Source: Motacilla alba alba | Lineage: Eukaryota; Chordata; Aves; Passeriformes; Motacillidae | Assembly: GCF_015832195.1 (NCBI RefSeq) | Contig: NC_052018.1 | Span: forward strand, 66,959,666 to 67,023,665 | Reading direction: 5' to 3' | DNA: 64,000 bases | Part shown: positions 38,561 through 50,200 of the stretch, piece by piece | Layout: every line of letters begins with the position of its first letter | Numbering within the stretch: position 1 is the stretch's first letter | Program-made: the position numbers and the translations under genes | The notes under the pieces: generated by a model | Databases searched by the model: none | What the model was told of the DNA's origin: nothing | What the model saw: the letters and a program-made list of their open reading frames with translations, nothing else

Positions 38561-39412
38561 GTAACTTTTTCCATTAAGAAGCTGTTCTCACAGAAACTTC
38601 AGCTAAATCTGCTTGGCTGCTGAAGGGTACGTGTTTCTTTCTTGTTCAGTCAATGAAGAAGTTTATCTCCCTCTTAGGGAGCAGATTTGATGATGGGGAA
38701 GGTAACATATTCCACTTTTATCTTTAATGTTACTGTGTGGTTTTCTTCCCTTGCCTGCACTTGTTGCTCAGTGATCTTTCCACATGCCAGAAAGCTTCCC
38801 ATTTTCCACTGGAGTGGCTTCTTCTTTTAATTGTGTCATACTCGGTTCTCAAATAATGCTGTCAAAATATTGCCAAAATGGTGTCAGGAATATGTACTTA
38901 AATAAACCTTCAAGAAGTGGTTTGGGGAGCTGGACACTGGAGATTCTCCAGGACCAGGTTATTTATTTGACTATGAGTTGAAATGAAATGAACCTTCAGC
39001 TGAGCTGAGTTGAGGTAAAATACAAATAAGAATGTGCATGTACAGCACTTCCAATACAAAGCATGCTGAGGAAAAAGACTTAGGAGTCTGGAGTTGAGAA
39101 ATTAAAATGGAGAGCACTCAGCCTACTCCTTAATTTGCACCCCATGGTCAATCTGAAAGGGTTCTCTGCGTCAATCCATCCCTCCTACACTGATTTATTG
39201 CTGACTTCTTTAAAAGGCAGTCTTGTGTCCTATGCTAAAAATAGATATGATGCTTCTAGAGGACTGTGCGTGTCATTCCAGCAGAATTGATTTCTTGCTT
39301 ACATTTGACTGGCCCATCAACATTGTGTGCACCAAGCAGGGGTAAAACTTCCCTTCTTCCTTTGTGACTCAGTTGCGTTTGTGTCAGTGTGAAATGCCTA
39401 CAGCCATGAATA

Positions 39413-39462
39413 TGTTTTGTACCAAGCTGTACAAAGTACATTGTTTTGTACCAAGCTGTACA
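39413..39462 (+). repeat. 29-bp tandem duplication
   Basis: TGTTTTGTACCAAGCTGTAC at 39413-39432 recurs exactly at 39442-39461, both followed by A. The 29-bp unit is duplicated once, probably recently, because the copies are identical over 21 bp. Confidence 0.93.
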
Positions 39463-42400
39463 TGCAAAGCACATGGAACAAAGATTAAATTTAGTTTGTA
39501 ATGCATGCAACTGATGGCTGGCTTCTGACTGAGACCAGCTATTAGAGTAGTCAATCACTCTGGAGAAATTATGGGTTTGTGTCCATAACCGGGATTTAGG
39601 CGTGACTGTTCATCAAACCCTTCTTCTAGGATGCATCTTTGGAAATTCTGTATTTAGCTGTGATACAGGTACCACGGAAAGTATGGCATTCCTTCTCTAA
39701 ACATGCTTGCAGGGGGTCATTGTCTGCTTGCAAGCAGGCAGTTAAGGCAGCTCTTTGGAAGGTGGGAGTGTAACTTTGTGATGCCACGTCCAGCCATAGA
39801 GCAGTATTGCTTAGTACCAGACATAAAGAGAGTATTGTACTGACCTAAGAGCAATGCCCAGTTTGGGGTCAGGTATTTCCCTTGGGTTTATAAATTAAAA
39901 AATTAAAATAATGATGTTTGTAGTACATGGAAGTCATCCTTAAGGTTTGCACAACTTGATCTCAAAGGTTTCCCCATGGGGATGTTAGACAAAAGGAAGG
40001 CAGGGGGATCAGTGGAAGGATATGCTCTTTCTGCCATGAGAGTTTTCTTTGAGTTTATATGACTTTTTCATCTGTTCTGTGCACCATATATTTTCATTTC
40101 TTTTACAATGTGGGAAGCTAATAAGCAGCACACAGCGTTTTGTTTTTCATCAGAGTGCCCTAGAAATTGTCAGGTGGGAAATAAGCAATCTGCCAGAATC
40201 ATTAAGTGTTGGGTAATCTCTCTCCTCTCTTTGTATTTTCCAGTATCAGGAGGAAATTTGATTACCTATTACAGGACAATGATTTCCTCTGGGATTTCAT
40301 GTGAAAAATGGGTCTTGAATCTAAAGATTCACCACTTTCTGTCAGTATTCCCTAGGTGGATCAAACCTTTATTTTGTCTTTCCCATTCACTTATTAACTG
40401 GGCATATTAGTAAGAAAGCAGTTTCCTTGTGTTAACTCTCTCCTCCTCTTTTCATATATGCAAATATTTGAGGGTTTTTTCCTATCATAATTATTTTCTG
40501 GTTTTTTCCGAGTTGGTGCTAATACTTACAAAAGAAACTCCTTAACAGAATCAGCCAGAAAAATAAAAAATATTCAAGCAGTGTGTAAGAAATCCTACAT
40601 TGTTCTTCTCAGGGCATCTTAGACCCGATCTGCAACACCCTCTGCTGTTGCATGATGAAGTGCTTGGAAGAAGACATGCTGTTCTGCCAGCTGTGTGCAG
40701 CTGTGTGGTGGTCCCACAAAACAGCAGATAAATTGGGCCAAAACTGACCTTTTGCTGCGACTAACACTTGCAGATGAAATCTATAGAGTTTACAGTATCG
40801 TCTGCTGACCTGCTGCTCCACTTGAGATTTTCTTATGGCAGTCTTTCTTTCCTCTTTCCACATAAAGAAGGAGAGTTTTTCTAGAACTTATCTTTTGTCA
40901 GCTGAATGTAACAAGATGAGGAAAACACAGAGAAGGACGTGTACAGAAAGGTGATTCACTTCCAGGTCTGTGGATAGCTGCACCAGAGTCCACTGCAACA
41001 AGCAGTTCTGGATTGGAGGCAATTCAGAAACAGGTTTTGTAGAGCTGCCTTGAAGCAAAAAGTAGCTGAAGAAAGACATTTTCAATCCCATGTTGCTTTA
41101 GTGGGTTTCATAGATTAGAAATCACAGTAGGAAACAGGCAATTGCTGTCCCACCAACATCATAATCTAAACTGTATTAAAAGCACCTTCCTGCTATAGGA
41201 AGCAAAATGCCTGATGTTATCAAACACATAAAATCACATGTGCCTATAAGATACATCTGCAGGAGCTGTGAGTTAAAACCCCTTCTACCTGAAGGTGGGA
41301 CTCCCCTTGCTCCTTACAGGTGCTTTGGTTTGTCACCAGATCACTGTAGGCCCCATCTAAGCAAACTTCTTAGTATTGGAAACCTTCAGCATAGGTCGAT
41401 AATACAGAAATCAGGAAATCTAGAAACTTTTTCTCATCTCTGTTCCTTTGAACTATGCAGGCCATATTCAAAGCTCTCTGTTTCTTTTGTGCCTGTAGTA
41501 AAATTTCTCATCTGAAGCACAATGATAACATTTGTCAAGAAACTCTTGCTCAGTGTTCTCTTAGGATTCTCTGTGATTGTTTTACCTTCAAAAATATTTT
41601 TCTGCTGCTCATCTGCTCAAGCAGATCATTTAAACTGTGGCTCTATGATAAGATAGTGTGACATTTTCATCAGAGAATTACTGTCTATCTGTATACCTGA
41701 TGACACTGCTTAAAGCAGTATGAATTCAGTGCTTTTCTTGTTGATGCTAATGATTTGTCTGATATAAGCTGGCAGAAGGAAACTGTGAAGGTAAAATGTT
41801 AAAAAAACTTGGCAGTTCAGCATGACAGAAAATTTTAATGCCAGAGGAGGATAACTGGGAAGATAACTTCCTTCACTGCATTAACAAAAATGTTGCGTTC
41901 AGCTATTCCATATGCCAAATATTTTGACTTGTATGTTTTATAACCACGTGTAACAAAATGTGAAAGCTCTTTGTGGTGCTAAACTTTTCATTGGAACCAA
42001 TCTGGTTTTGTCCTGTACAGTACTTTAAAGCTGTGGGCTGCCTGTTTTTCCGCCTCCACTCTCTTCTTGAAATTAAGCATTATCTTAATGTTAATACCAA
42101 GTCAAGAATTGCAAAAGGACTCTTTTTTGATGCCTATCTTGTCCAAAGTTACAAACTTGTCTTGGCAGCCAAAACTGGCTTTGACAAGAGATTGAAAGGG
42201 CAGGAATGGGGGCAGCAGGCAGATTGTGAAATCAATAGATAAATGAATAGATGGGTAGAATAAATTTTAAAAATATATATTTGTGTTTAATAGCTTTCTG
42301 TGCTAACACAGTAAAATTTGCTCAAAATTTAGTCTTTTTTTCACCAGCATTGAAGCAGGTAAGATCCATTGCAGAGCCGTAGAATATATTTATTGCAAAA

Positions 42401-43023
42401 TTGGAAAGTATTCTTTAACTCTTTGAAAGGCCTGAAAGAGTTATAACAAAACTTGACATGTAAAATCTTTCCTCACTCTCAGGGGCTAAAGGAAAAAAAG
42501 AATTGATCAGTCCTGTTCATTTCTGCTGGCTGTAGTTCACTTCTAACCTGGCTGGTAGCTAGAACACTGAGAATATTTACACATTTTATTTTGAGATGGG
42601 TGCATGTGGGTTTCACATCTTTGGTGTTTTCAAGAGACAAAAAATACATACTACACTCAGCAAAACAGAGTTTTCTTTTGTCTTATCAATTTCTGTGGCA
42701 TGGGGTAAAAGGTAACAGCATCCAGTGTAAAACAATAGGCAATAAAATCTTCTTTTATCACCTCAGAAATGAGCCATATCCTCACACCTCAGGAGTTCAT
42801 AAATTTTCTTTGGCACCAGAAGCCCTATAAAAACACTTCTTCCCAATACCAGGAAAAAAACCTTTTTGTTTCCTGAAAGGTGCATTTAGCGTGGAGAATG
42901 TATAGGTCTTACTCTACAACAAGGAGACTGACTTTAGGCTTTTCAGACAGTGAATTTTTTTGAGTGCAATGAAATAACTCACACTGTCGGCTGAAAAAAA
43001 AATATTGTTTTGGTAAACTGTAA

Positions 43024-43063
43024 TTTTTTTTGTTAATGCAATGAAAATTGCATTAAAAAAATA
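43024..43063 (+). repeat. Inverted repeat with 10-bp perfect stem
   Basis: TTAATGCAAT (43033-43042) and ATTGCATTAA (43047-43056) are perfect reverse complements around a GAAA loop. Flanking T and A runs can lengthen the stem across one mismatch. No function is evident. Confidence 0.8.
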
Positions 43064-44104
43064 TGTGATTCCCATAAGAATTGCATTTACAGGGAATGTC
43101 TTAAACTGTAGTAGTAATATTATCTCAAGTAATATAAGCGCTCTTGTTTTTTAAATCCAGTATGTTCGTGAATGTTAATGATAACAGTCTTGACATTTTC
43201 AATTCCTAAGTTTCCCCTTCTCTTTAAACCCATTAAGGAGAGAGGTGCTGCCATTTGTCTTTATTGCAGAGCTGAGGTCCTGAGAAGCAGAGCATTTTTG
43301 ATGGAGTTAGGAGAAGGGTGAAATCAAGCTCAGCAGTCTGTGCTGTGCTGAAGATCGCTCCTGTGCCAGGCCAGCACTGCAGATGGGATGTGCCTTCAGA
43401 TGATTCAGATGCTATGCATTTGGAAAAGTTCAGGAGCAAGGGATTCTTCCCCCTGAGAAATTGTGGTGAATGTGTTTACAGGCACCACCTCCAAGAGCAA
43501 AAACTTTGAGCCAGAAATGATCATAGGACTCTAGTGGAAGGAGGCAGTGCTTTTTGTGCAGTGTCTTTAAATAGTGGTCTTATCTTATATTCTGCCTTTG
43601 TTTAGCACAAAATGAAAGGAAAGAAGAAATTAGGACAAATTATATGAGGCTTCTTATTCTGTTGGCTTCTTGTGATCTGTACTTTCTGGAGAGGGTTGTG
43701 ACTGGTAAATGGGAAGGGAATACACTTGCTCATCTCTTGTGCTGAAGTGCCCAATCCTTCTCTCTCCTACAAGCCCCTGCACTCTTGTTGAGAGAATAAA
43801 ATCAGCGTGGATTTGTTTTAATTTAAATACTGAGGGGGTTTTTGGTAGATTTTTTTGTTCAGTTTGGTTTTGGGTAGGGTTTTTGTGGGTTTTTGTTGGG
43901 TTTTTTTTATCACTTCTGAAATTTCAAACACGTTCAAATGTTTAAAAGCTTTGGAGACTCCAAATATGCTTTCTTCTTTCACCTTGCACTCAAGAAGAGC
44001 TTTGTGTTTTCCCTATGTAATAGTTAGAACAGGAATCGCTGACTGTGAAAATTTTCTACAGAAGAGGAAAATTCTAAATTTCACGTGGAGGCAAAACATG
44101 AGGC

Positions 44105-44270
44105 TGGGCTTGGGAAGCCGCTCCGTGTGTGACCCTGGCGCTCCCGGGCGCAGTGCGTGTGAGCAGAGCGGCCGTGCCCAGCAGGTGGAGCGATCCGCCC
44201 GCCTGTGCGGCGCTCCCGGCGCCAGCAGCACACCACCTGGGCTTGCATTCCACCAGGGGGGCGTTTTATC
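44105..44270. promoter_or_regulatory. CpG-dense islet with CTCF-like near matches
   Basis: About 17 CpG fall within some 155 bp of otherwise CpG-poor intron (GGCGCTCCCGGGCGCAGTGC, AGCGGCCGTGC, GCGGCGCTCCCGGCGCC). Two sequences resemble the CTCF core CCASYAGRKGGCRS: CCAGCAGGTGGAGC at 44178-44191 with one mismatch, and CCACCAGGGGGGCG at 44250-44263 with one extra G. It could be an intronic regulatory element, an insulator, an alternative promoter, or an inserted GC-rich fragment. It is shorter than the usual CpG-island cut-off, and the regulatory role is inference. Confidence 0.4.
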
Positions 44271-47200
44271 ATCACCCAGCATCCTGTTCTCAAAATAGAA
44301 AGTGTGAGCAAACCGTTCTTTTCTGCCCCCTTTGAAGTCTCAGCTTTCAATATTGCATAGAGGAACGCTATAATACAACGTGAATGCTAAAACATGCTGT
44401 TTAAGATCTAGGGAAAGTGTTTAATTGTACTTTTGTTTCTTGTAATACAGATTCCCTGTTCTCTGTGTGCAAGACGGGCAGGGAAAGAGGAAGAGTCACA
44501 GTGCATATCCCTGAGGACATTTCTTTTTTTATTAGGTCTATAGCATCTAGGACTTTCTGCACAAATAATCTGTTCTTTGGTTTGTTTTATAAAACTGAAG
44601 GTACTATCAAAAGCTGTAGATACATTATCTAGCTCTTCAGCCATGAAGATACAAGGTTTGGAGAGCAGGGAAAAACCAGACTGCCTGATCCAGGATGCCT
44701 TGAAGTTAGTGGATGCACCAATGAGTGGCAAGGATAGTCAGTGAAAGTATCCTTTCTTTTTCAGTCCCATAAAAGAAAAATATGTTGTTTTGTCTTCCAG
44801 AGGTTTGAAATCCTTTTGTGAATAAGCTAAGCAGTTTTAAGAATAGGAGCTCTTGGAAGGATTTGAGCACTTCTGAGCTTTCTCATGACTGTGTTTTTCA
44901 AAAGAGCCACTAGGTCTTTGGAAGGTTTGTCTCATAAGCAAAACTTCTCTGTGGTGAGTTCTGAAGCAAAGCTTTACAGGTTATAACAGCTGTAGTTCTT
45001 GTTCTGATGAGGAAGGTGAAGCCACTCCAGACAATATGTGTGTGGCATGAAAACCAAAATTGTGGCACCAAAAGATTTATCCAAGATAGCATCAGTCTCA
45101 TTGCTAAAATGTGATCAGGAGTAAAAGTGTGGCAAGCGAGTTTGGTACGGCTTTCCAACCCACATGGAGCTTGTGTACATTCAGGCTAAGGTCCTGTCTA
45201 TTTACTATTCCTTGTTAGCGTGTACTTGTTAGATTGAGTTGGCTCATATGTGCAGAGTTACGCAGCAGAGCAGTTGCCTATAAATATATTTTGTGGTCCC
45301 AAATGAATGGCATTTTGAGATGAAAAGTGAGGCAGCTGACAGCCTGACACAACGTTGGCGCTCGGTCTGGGTGAATCTGCTCCCTGAGCCCACAGTGCAG
45401 GGAAGTGGGATTTATGTGTCATTTGCCAAACACATCACTATGGCTCTGCTTTCTCCTGGAGTCAAGAGCAGTGGTTGACTTGGTAAATACAGCGGCACCA
45501 GCAACAATCATTTAGATCAGGTGAGAAATTTACATATTTTCTATTGGCAGACCAGGATTGTGGGCATGATTCATGAACTGGAGAAATGAGGAATGAGGCT
45601 ACTGTTGATCCATAGTTCCCTTTCCCAGCACTTCTGGCATTCAAGGATGTTAGCTGCCTTCCAGATCTCACCACTGATTATGGCAAAGAAGGATATAGTT
45701 TCTCTTCTTGCTAATTACAGTACTGATTTTTAAATCCTTATTTTAGGCTTGGATTTTCATGGGTGTTGAATTTGTAAAGGCTCTGCTCAGAATCAGTTGT
45801 ACTGGAAGGTTAAGTCCATGTTCCCATCCCATGTTTGAAAACCTGGATCTAATGTTCCTCTTCTAGTACAGTTTCTGGACACATGAGCTCATAGACTGGC
45901 TCTGACAAACAGCAATGTATTGTAGAGATAGGCTGAGTGTGTTTTGTAGAATTACTTAATGTTCCCTTTCTGTGAGCTATAATGCATGCCTATACCCAGC
46001 TTGTGCTCTGCAGTCTGCTACCTTTTTCCTATTCCTCTTCTCCACCTTTTTCATATTTCTGTTTCCTGACAAATGGCAGGGTCTTTACCTGAAGCCAAAC
46101 AAATTTTACTTTTTTGCATGCTCATCTGAACCTCTTTATCATTAACAGAGTTTCCCCTCTCTAAAGTTTCTCTATGTCTGTATGAAGACTGAGACCACCT
46201 AATGCATCATCTTTGTCTTTTAGTGCAATTCCAAGACTTCAGCCTACAGATTTTGCATTTCATCCCAACCCATTCGTGTCACTTGCATTCAGTTTCCTTT
46301 CATCACATCTATCGATGGGCTGTGTGGTTTTGGATTAAACCCTCAAAGATGTAATTTCATACTGTGTTGTGGTAAAAACAAAAATTATTTATGTTCTAAA
46401 TCCCAAGGGACCAATCAAACAAGCCCTTATAGCTCACACATCAAGAATCCATGTATTTTTTTTTCTGTGTGTGTGTCAGGAGATTATTTTGAAGGTTTGG
46501 TGCTGATATCTTCCAAGCAACAGTCATGTTTATTTAATGAGCATATCAGTCACTAAAGATGTTTATAAGTGTGCTCCTGCTGCTCATCTGAGGTTGATTC
46601 CCCAATGCATCTTTTGAATATTTCCTGTTCCTAGTGTCACAAAATGGAAAACCCATGGATAGCCAGCTTTGTTAAAGCTCCAGCACAGAAGGAAATCTGC
46701 ATTCGGATACAGCATTAGTGATATCTCATAAATAATCCAGGGTTACTGATGACAATATGCCACAAACATTTTAATGACAGGCAGTTAAAGCCTGCAACGA
46801 CAGTTCATTCCTTCTTGAGTAACTTAGTAAATAAAATCATAATGCTATTTTAATCAGTAGCATTTCAGCTAAACCTCCCTTACTGCTTCTGCTTTAAAAA
46901 TAGCATTTAAACAAAAATTACGGCAGTAACAGATTATGCAGATTATTTCTTTGACAACTTTGCCCTCTGCCCAGGCAACACAAGGCAAAGAGAAGGAGCC
47001 ATTAAATCCTAGTTAATAGACCTGCTTCTGTTCCCAGGTGAACAGGTCTTCATTTCACCTACATGGAAACAAGCAAGCTGCACAAGGTGGCTGAGGCTGG
47101 AATATAAAAAACTTTTATTAATAAAGGACCAAAACTACTGAGAATTTAGCTCCATAATCAGTGTATCCCACAGTATGTTTTCAGGGACGGTGTTTGGGGA

Positions 47201-50200
47201 GAAACACCTCTTAATTGAAAACAAAGCATATTTTGTGTTGAAGACACAGGAGCAATATGAAGCAGATCACAGAGCTGACTATTCACTTAGCTTTTAAGAG
47301 CATCATCTTATTTTAAGTCTTCAAATAAAGTTATTGTACTTTTTTTCTCAGACTAAATCACTGTATCAGTGGCAGAATGGGCTGCAGGTTAAATTGATTA
47401 TTCTTACTCCCAAGGCATCTTGCAAGAGCAATGCAACTACTGTGAGCCAGTATCTTTGATGGCTCAGAAATGTTTTGGAAAACATTAAAGATAGCGTAGC
47501 TATAGAAAAGAAATTTAGTTGTTAAAACACTTTCACCTGTGATTTTTGTACAGCAGGGACAAGGAGCCATCCCTTAGGAGTTTCTTAGATTTTTACATAA
47601 ATGTTGCAATTTAATATCAGGTTTTTACAGTGATGCAAATCAGCTGCTATAGTAATTAAAATGTTGTAATAATTAAGATTAGGAAAACATGAGAGAGCAT
47701 AAATTCTGACAAGTTAGGTGTGAAATTATAGCAAGGCACTTCCTGGCATGCAACTTGCAAAAGGCATTAAAGCTAACACCAAAAGGGTTTTTTCCACCTA
47801 CATCAGGGATAGGTGGCTGAGAAGAGAGTCAGGGAGGGAGAAACAGTGGGCAGCTGGGAGAAGGGCAGGGAGACAGTCTTAGGGAAGAGACATCCCCAGG
47901 GTACATCTGTAAAGGGACCACTTGCTCCCAGAGGACACAGTGTATTGTGCTCTAAAATCATCTTAAGGACACTGTTGCTACTATTAGAAAAGAAGGGAAA
48001 GAACTAGTAACACGAATTTCAGCAAAGTGCAAGGGTCAGCCCTTGATGAGAAAATTGTAAAAATTAAAATGGAGTAAATATGTTAGCAGAGTAGCTCTCA
48101 GCTGCTGTGTCTCCCAGCCATCACTCCTCACTTGAACACAGCTTCACGCCGTGCCTGTGCTCCTTCCTGTGAACCCCTTTGCTTTACCTGCCCTGAAGGC
48201 AGTTTATGGTGCTGGAGAGCTGACCCCTTGCTCTGCCAAAAGACTTTCTTAGAGTTATGTTTCTTACTTCCTTTCCTTGTTGGAATTTCCCAGCCTTTTT
48301 GATCTGTCCCTCTTGAAAACTTGTTCTTCTAGAAGCTGTAGCAAGAAAAGAGGGGTTTACTAAATACAGCTGTGAAGATTCTGGATTTCTTCTTTTTATC
48401 TGTTCTTGGAGTTGAAGCACAAATTTTCAAATGTGGCATGAAAGAGCATCCTCCCCTCTGTTTCTCCCTAGGCTCATCTTCCCAGTTTCCTCTCCTTCCA
48501 AACTGCATTCCCATTCCCTTCTGTTCTTTTATTATTGTCTTCTCTCCAGTTTTCTCTGTCTGTCTCCAACATTTGCACCATTGATACTGCACTTTATAAA
48601 TCTTACCTTTTGAGTTGTACTATTTGCACTCTGTTGGAACATCTTTTCAGTTACTTGCAGGTGCCATCTGTAATACAGGTTAGGGTGTGGCATTTTTTTA
48701 CTCCCCAGCTGTCTTTACTCTGTGGCAATGTTAGGGGTGCTGCTGTGAGAGCAAGTATTCACCAAGGATTTCTTTGAGACTGAAATTGCCAGCTCTGTGG
48801 TGTGTCCCTGATTCAATCAGCACCTATTTTGGAAGAATAGGTAAGATCACGCTCAAGCTTTTAGAGGGCTGCAATTGTCACCTAGACACCAACAGAGGAA
48901 AGAATCAAATTGACATACTGGGAGGAACTGTAATGGAGGATGTGATTAATAGACAGTTGAGAAAAGTCAGCATGGGGTTTTCAAGATCTTTAACGACTCA
49001 GCAAGCACAGGGATATGAGATGGTGTCCTTTTCAGCAAGATCTCTGTCCAAAAGCTCTTTAAGAAAATTTGGTGTTAGGACAGGAGAAAGAGTGGTCTCC
49101 TGCAGGATAAAGCTGGTGAAAGAGGAGGCATTCATTGTTTGGTAGTGCTCCCTTACTTTAAAAAAACAGAGAAGTCTTGCAGGGACTGTGCTCCAGCCTG
49201 GGACAAATGTTCTCTTAAAAAGCTGTGTCTGAGGTAAGAGGGGTCAATGCTGATAGGATGTTACCAGGGAGCAACAAAAACAACACTGAAGTGGTTTACT
49301 AATCATAACAAAGCCAAGCATTAAAATTCAGCTCGTTGCAGTGCAGCTGAGGTCTGTCCTCGGCACTCAGAGCTGCAGTCCTCAGATGCTCTGAGTCCTG
49401 ATCCATGTGGAACTTGGTAGGAAAGGCACAGATTATCAGATGGGTGGGTATTTTTCTCTGCACAGGGAAGCAGTCACCTACAGAAGAATTTTTTTATGTG
49501 AAGCTAGATCAAGTCATGACTCAATTTTTCCAGATGGCAGAAAATGATGATGCAGGACAGAAGGGTTAAATCCTGGCTGAATTGCAAGAGCAGCTGAAAG
49601 AAAGGCATTCACATTGGAGGTGCTGCCCTAGCTGCAAAGCAGGGAGTTCACACAGCTGCAGTTCTGATTTGTGTTTAATGGTAGGTGATTCAGGAGCATC
49701 AGAACGTGCCTGCTCTTGTTCTGATTTATCCGTTCTCTTTCAAGTTTGCATTCTGGGTAAGCCGAAGGTGGCAAGGATGACAGCGAAGCCAAAGAAAGGT
49801 AATTTTCTGCAGACACACCAGGCCTCATTTTCCAGCTAGACTCACCAGAGAAAGAAAGAAACTGTTGAGTTGGCCTCTGGTTTTCTAGCAGTGAGCAGCA
49901 GCTGTTTTGGTAGCAGTAGCAGCAGCTCATATAACAAATGTTTCATGATGAATGCAAACAAAAGCCAGCCCTGAAATTCCAACTCCGCTATGTGCGCATA
50001 AAATATAAAACCAGTTCAAAATAACGTAACTAGTCAACTTAAGGGATTTTTTTCTTCCCCTCTAAATAAATTCCATATGAGAATTAGTGTTTGGTCTGCT
50101 CAGTTCTCCAGGGCTCACCCAGAAAAATTTTATCATAAAGGCCGAGGGCAAAAAGTGAGCACAAAAACAGAACAAGAAAAAAATATTTTTAGATGAAGGG

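Noticed and set aside
48774..49145. 123-codon plus-strand open frame as a possible small gene
   Set aside because: No motif, signal peptide or family similarity could be seen. Frames of this length are expected by chance in 64 kb read six ways.
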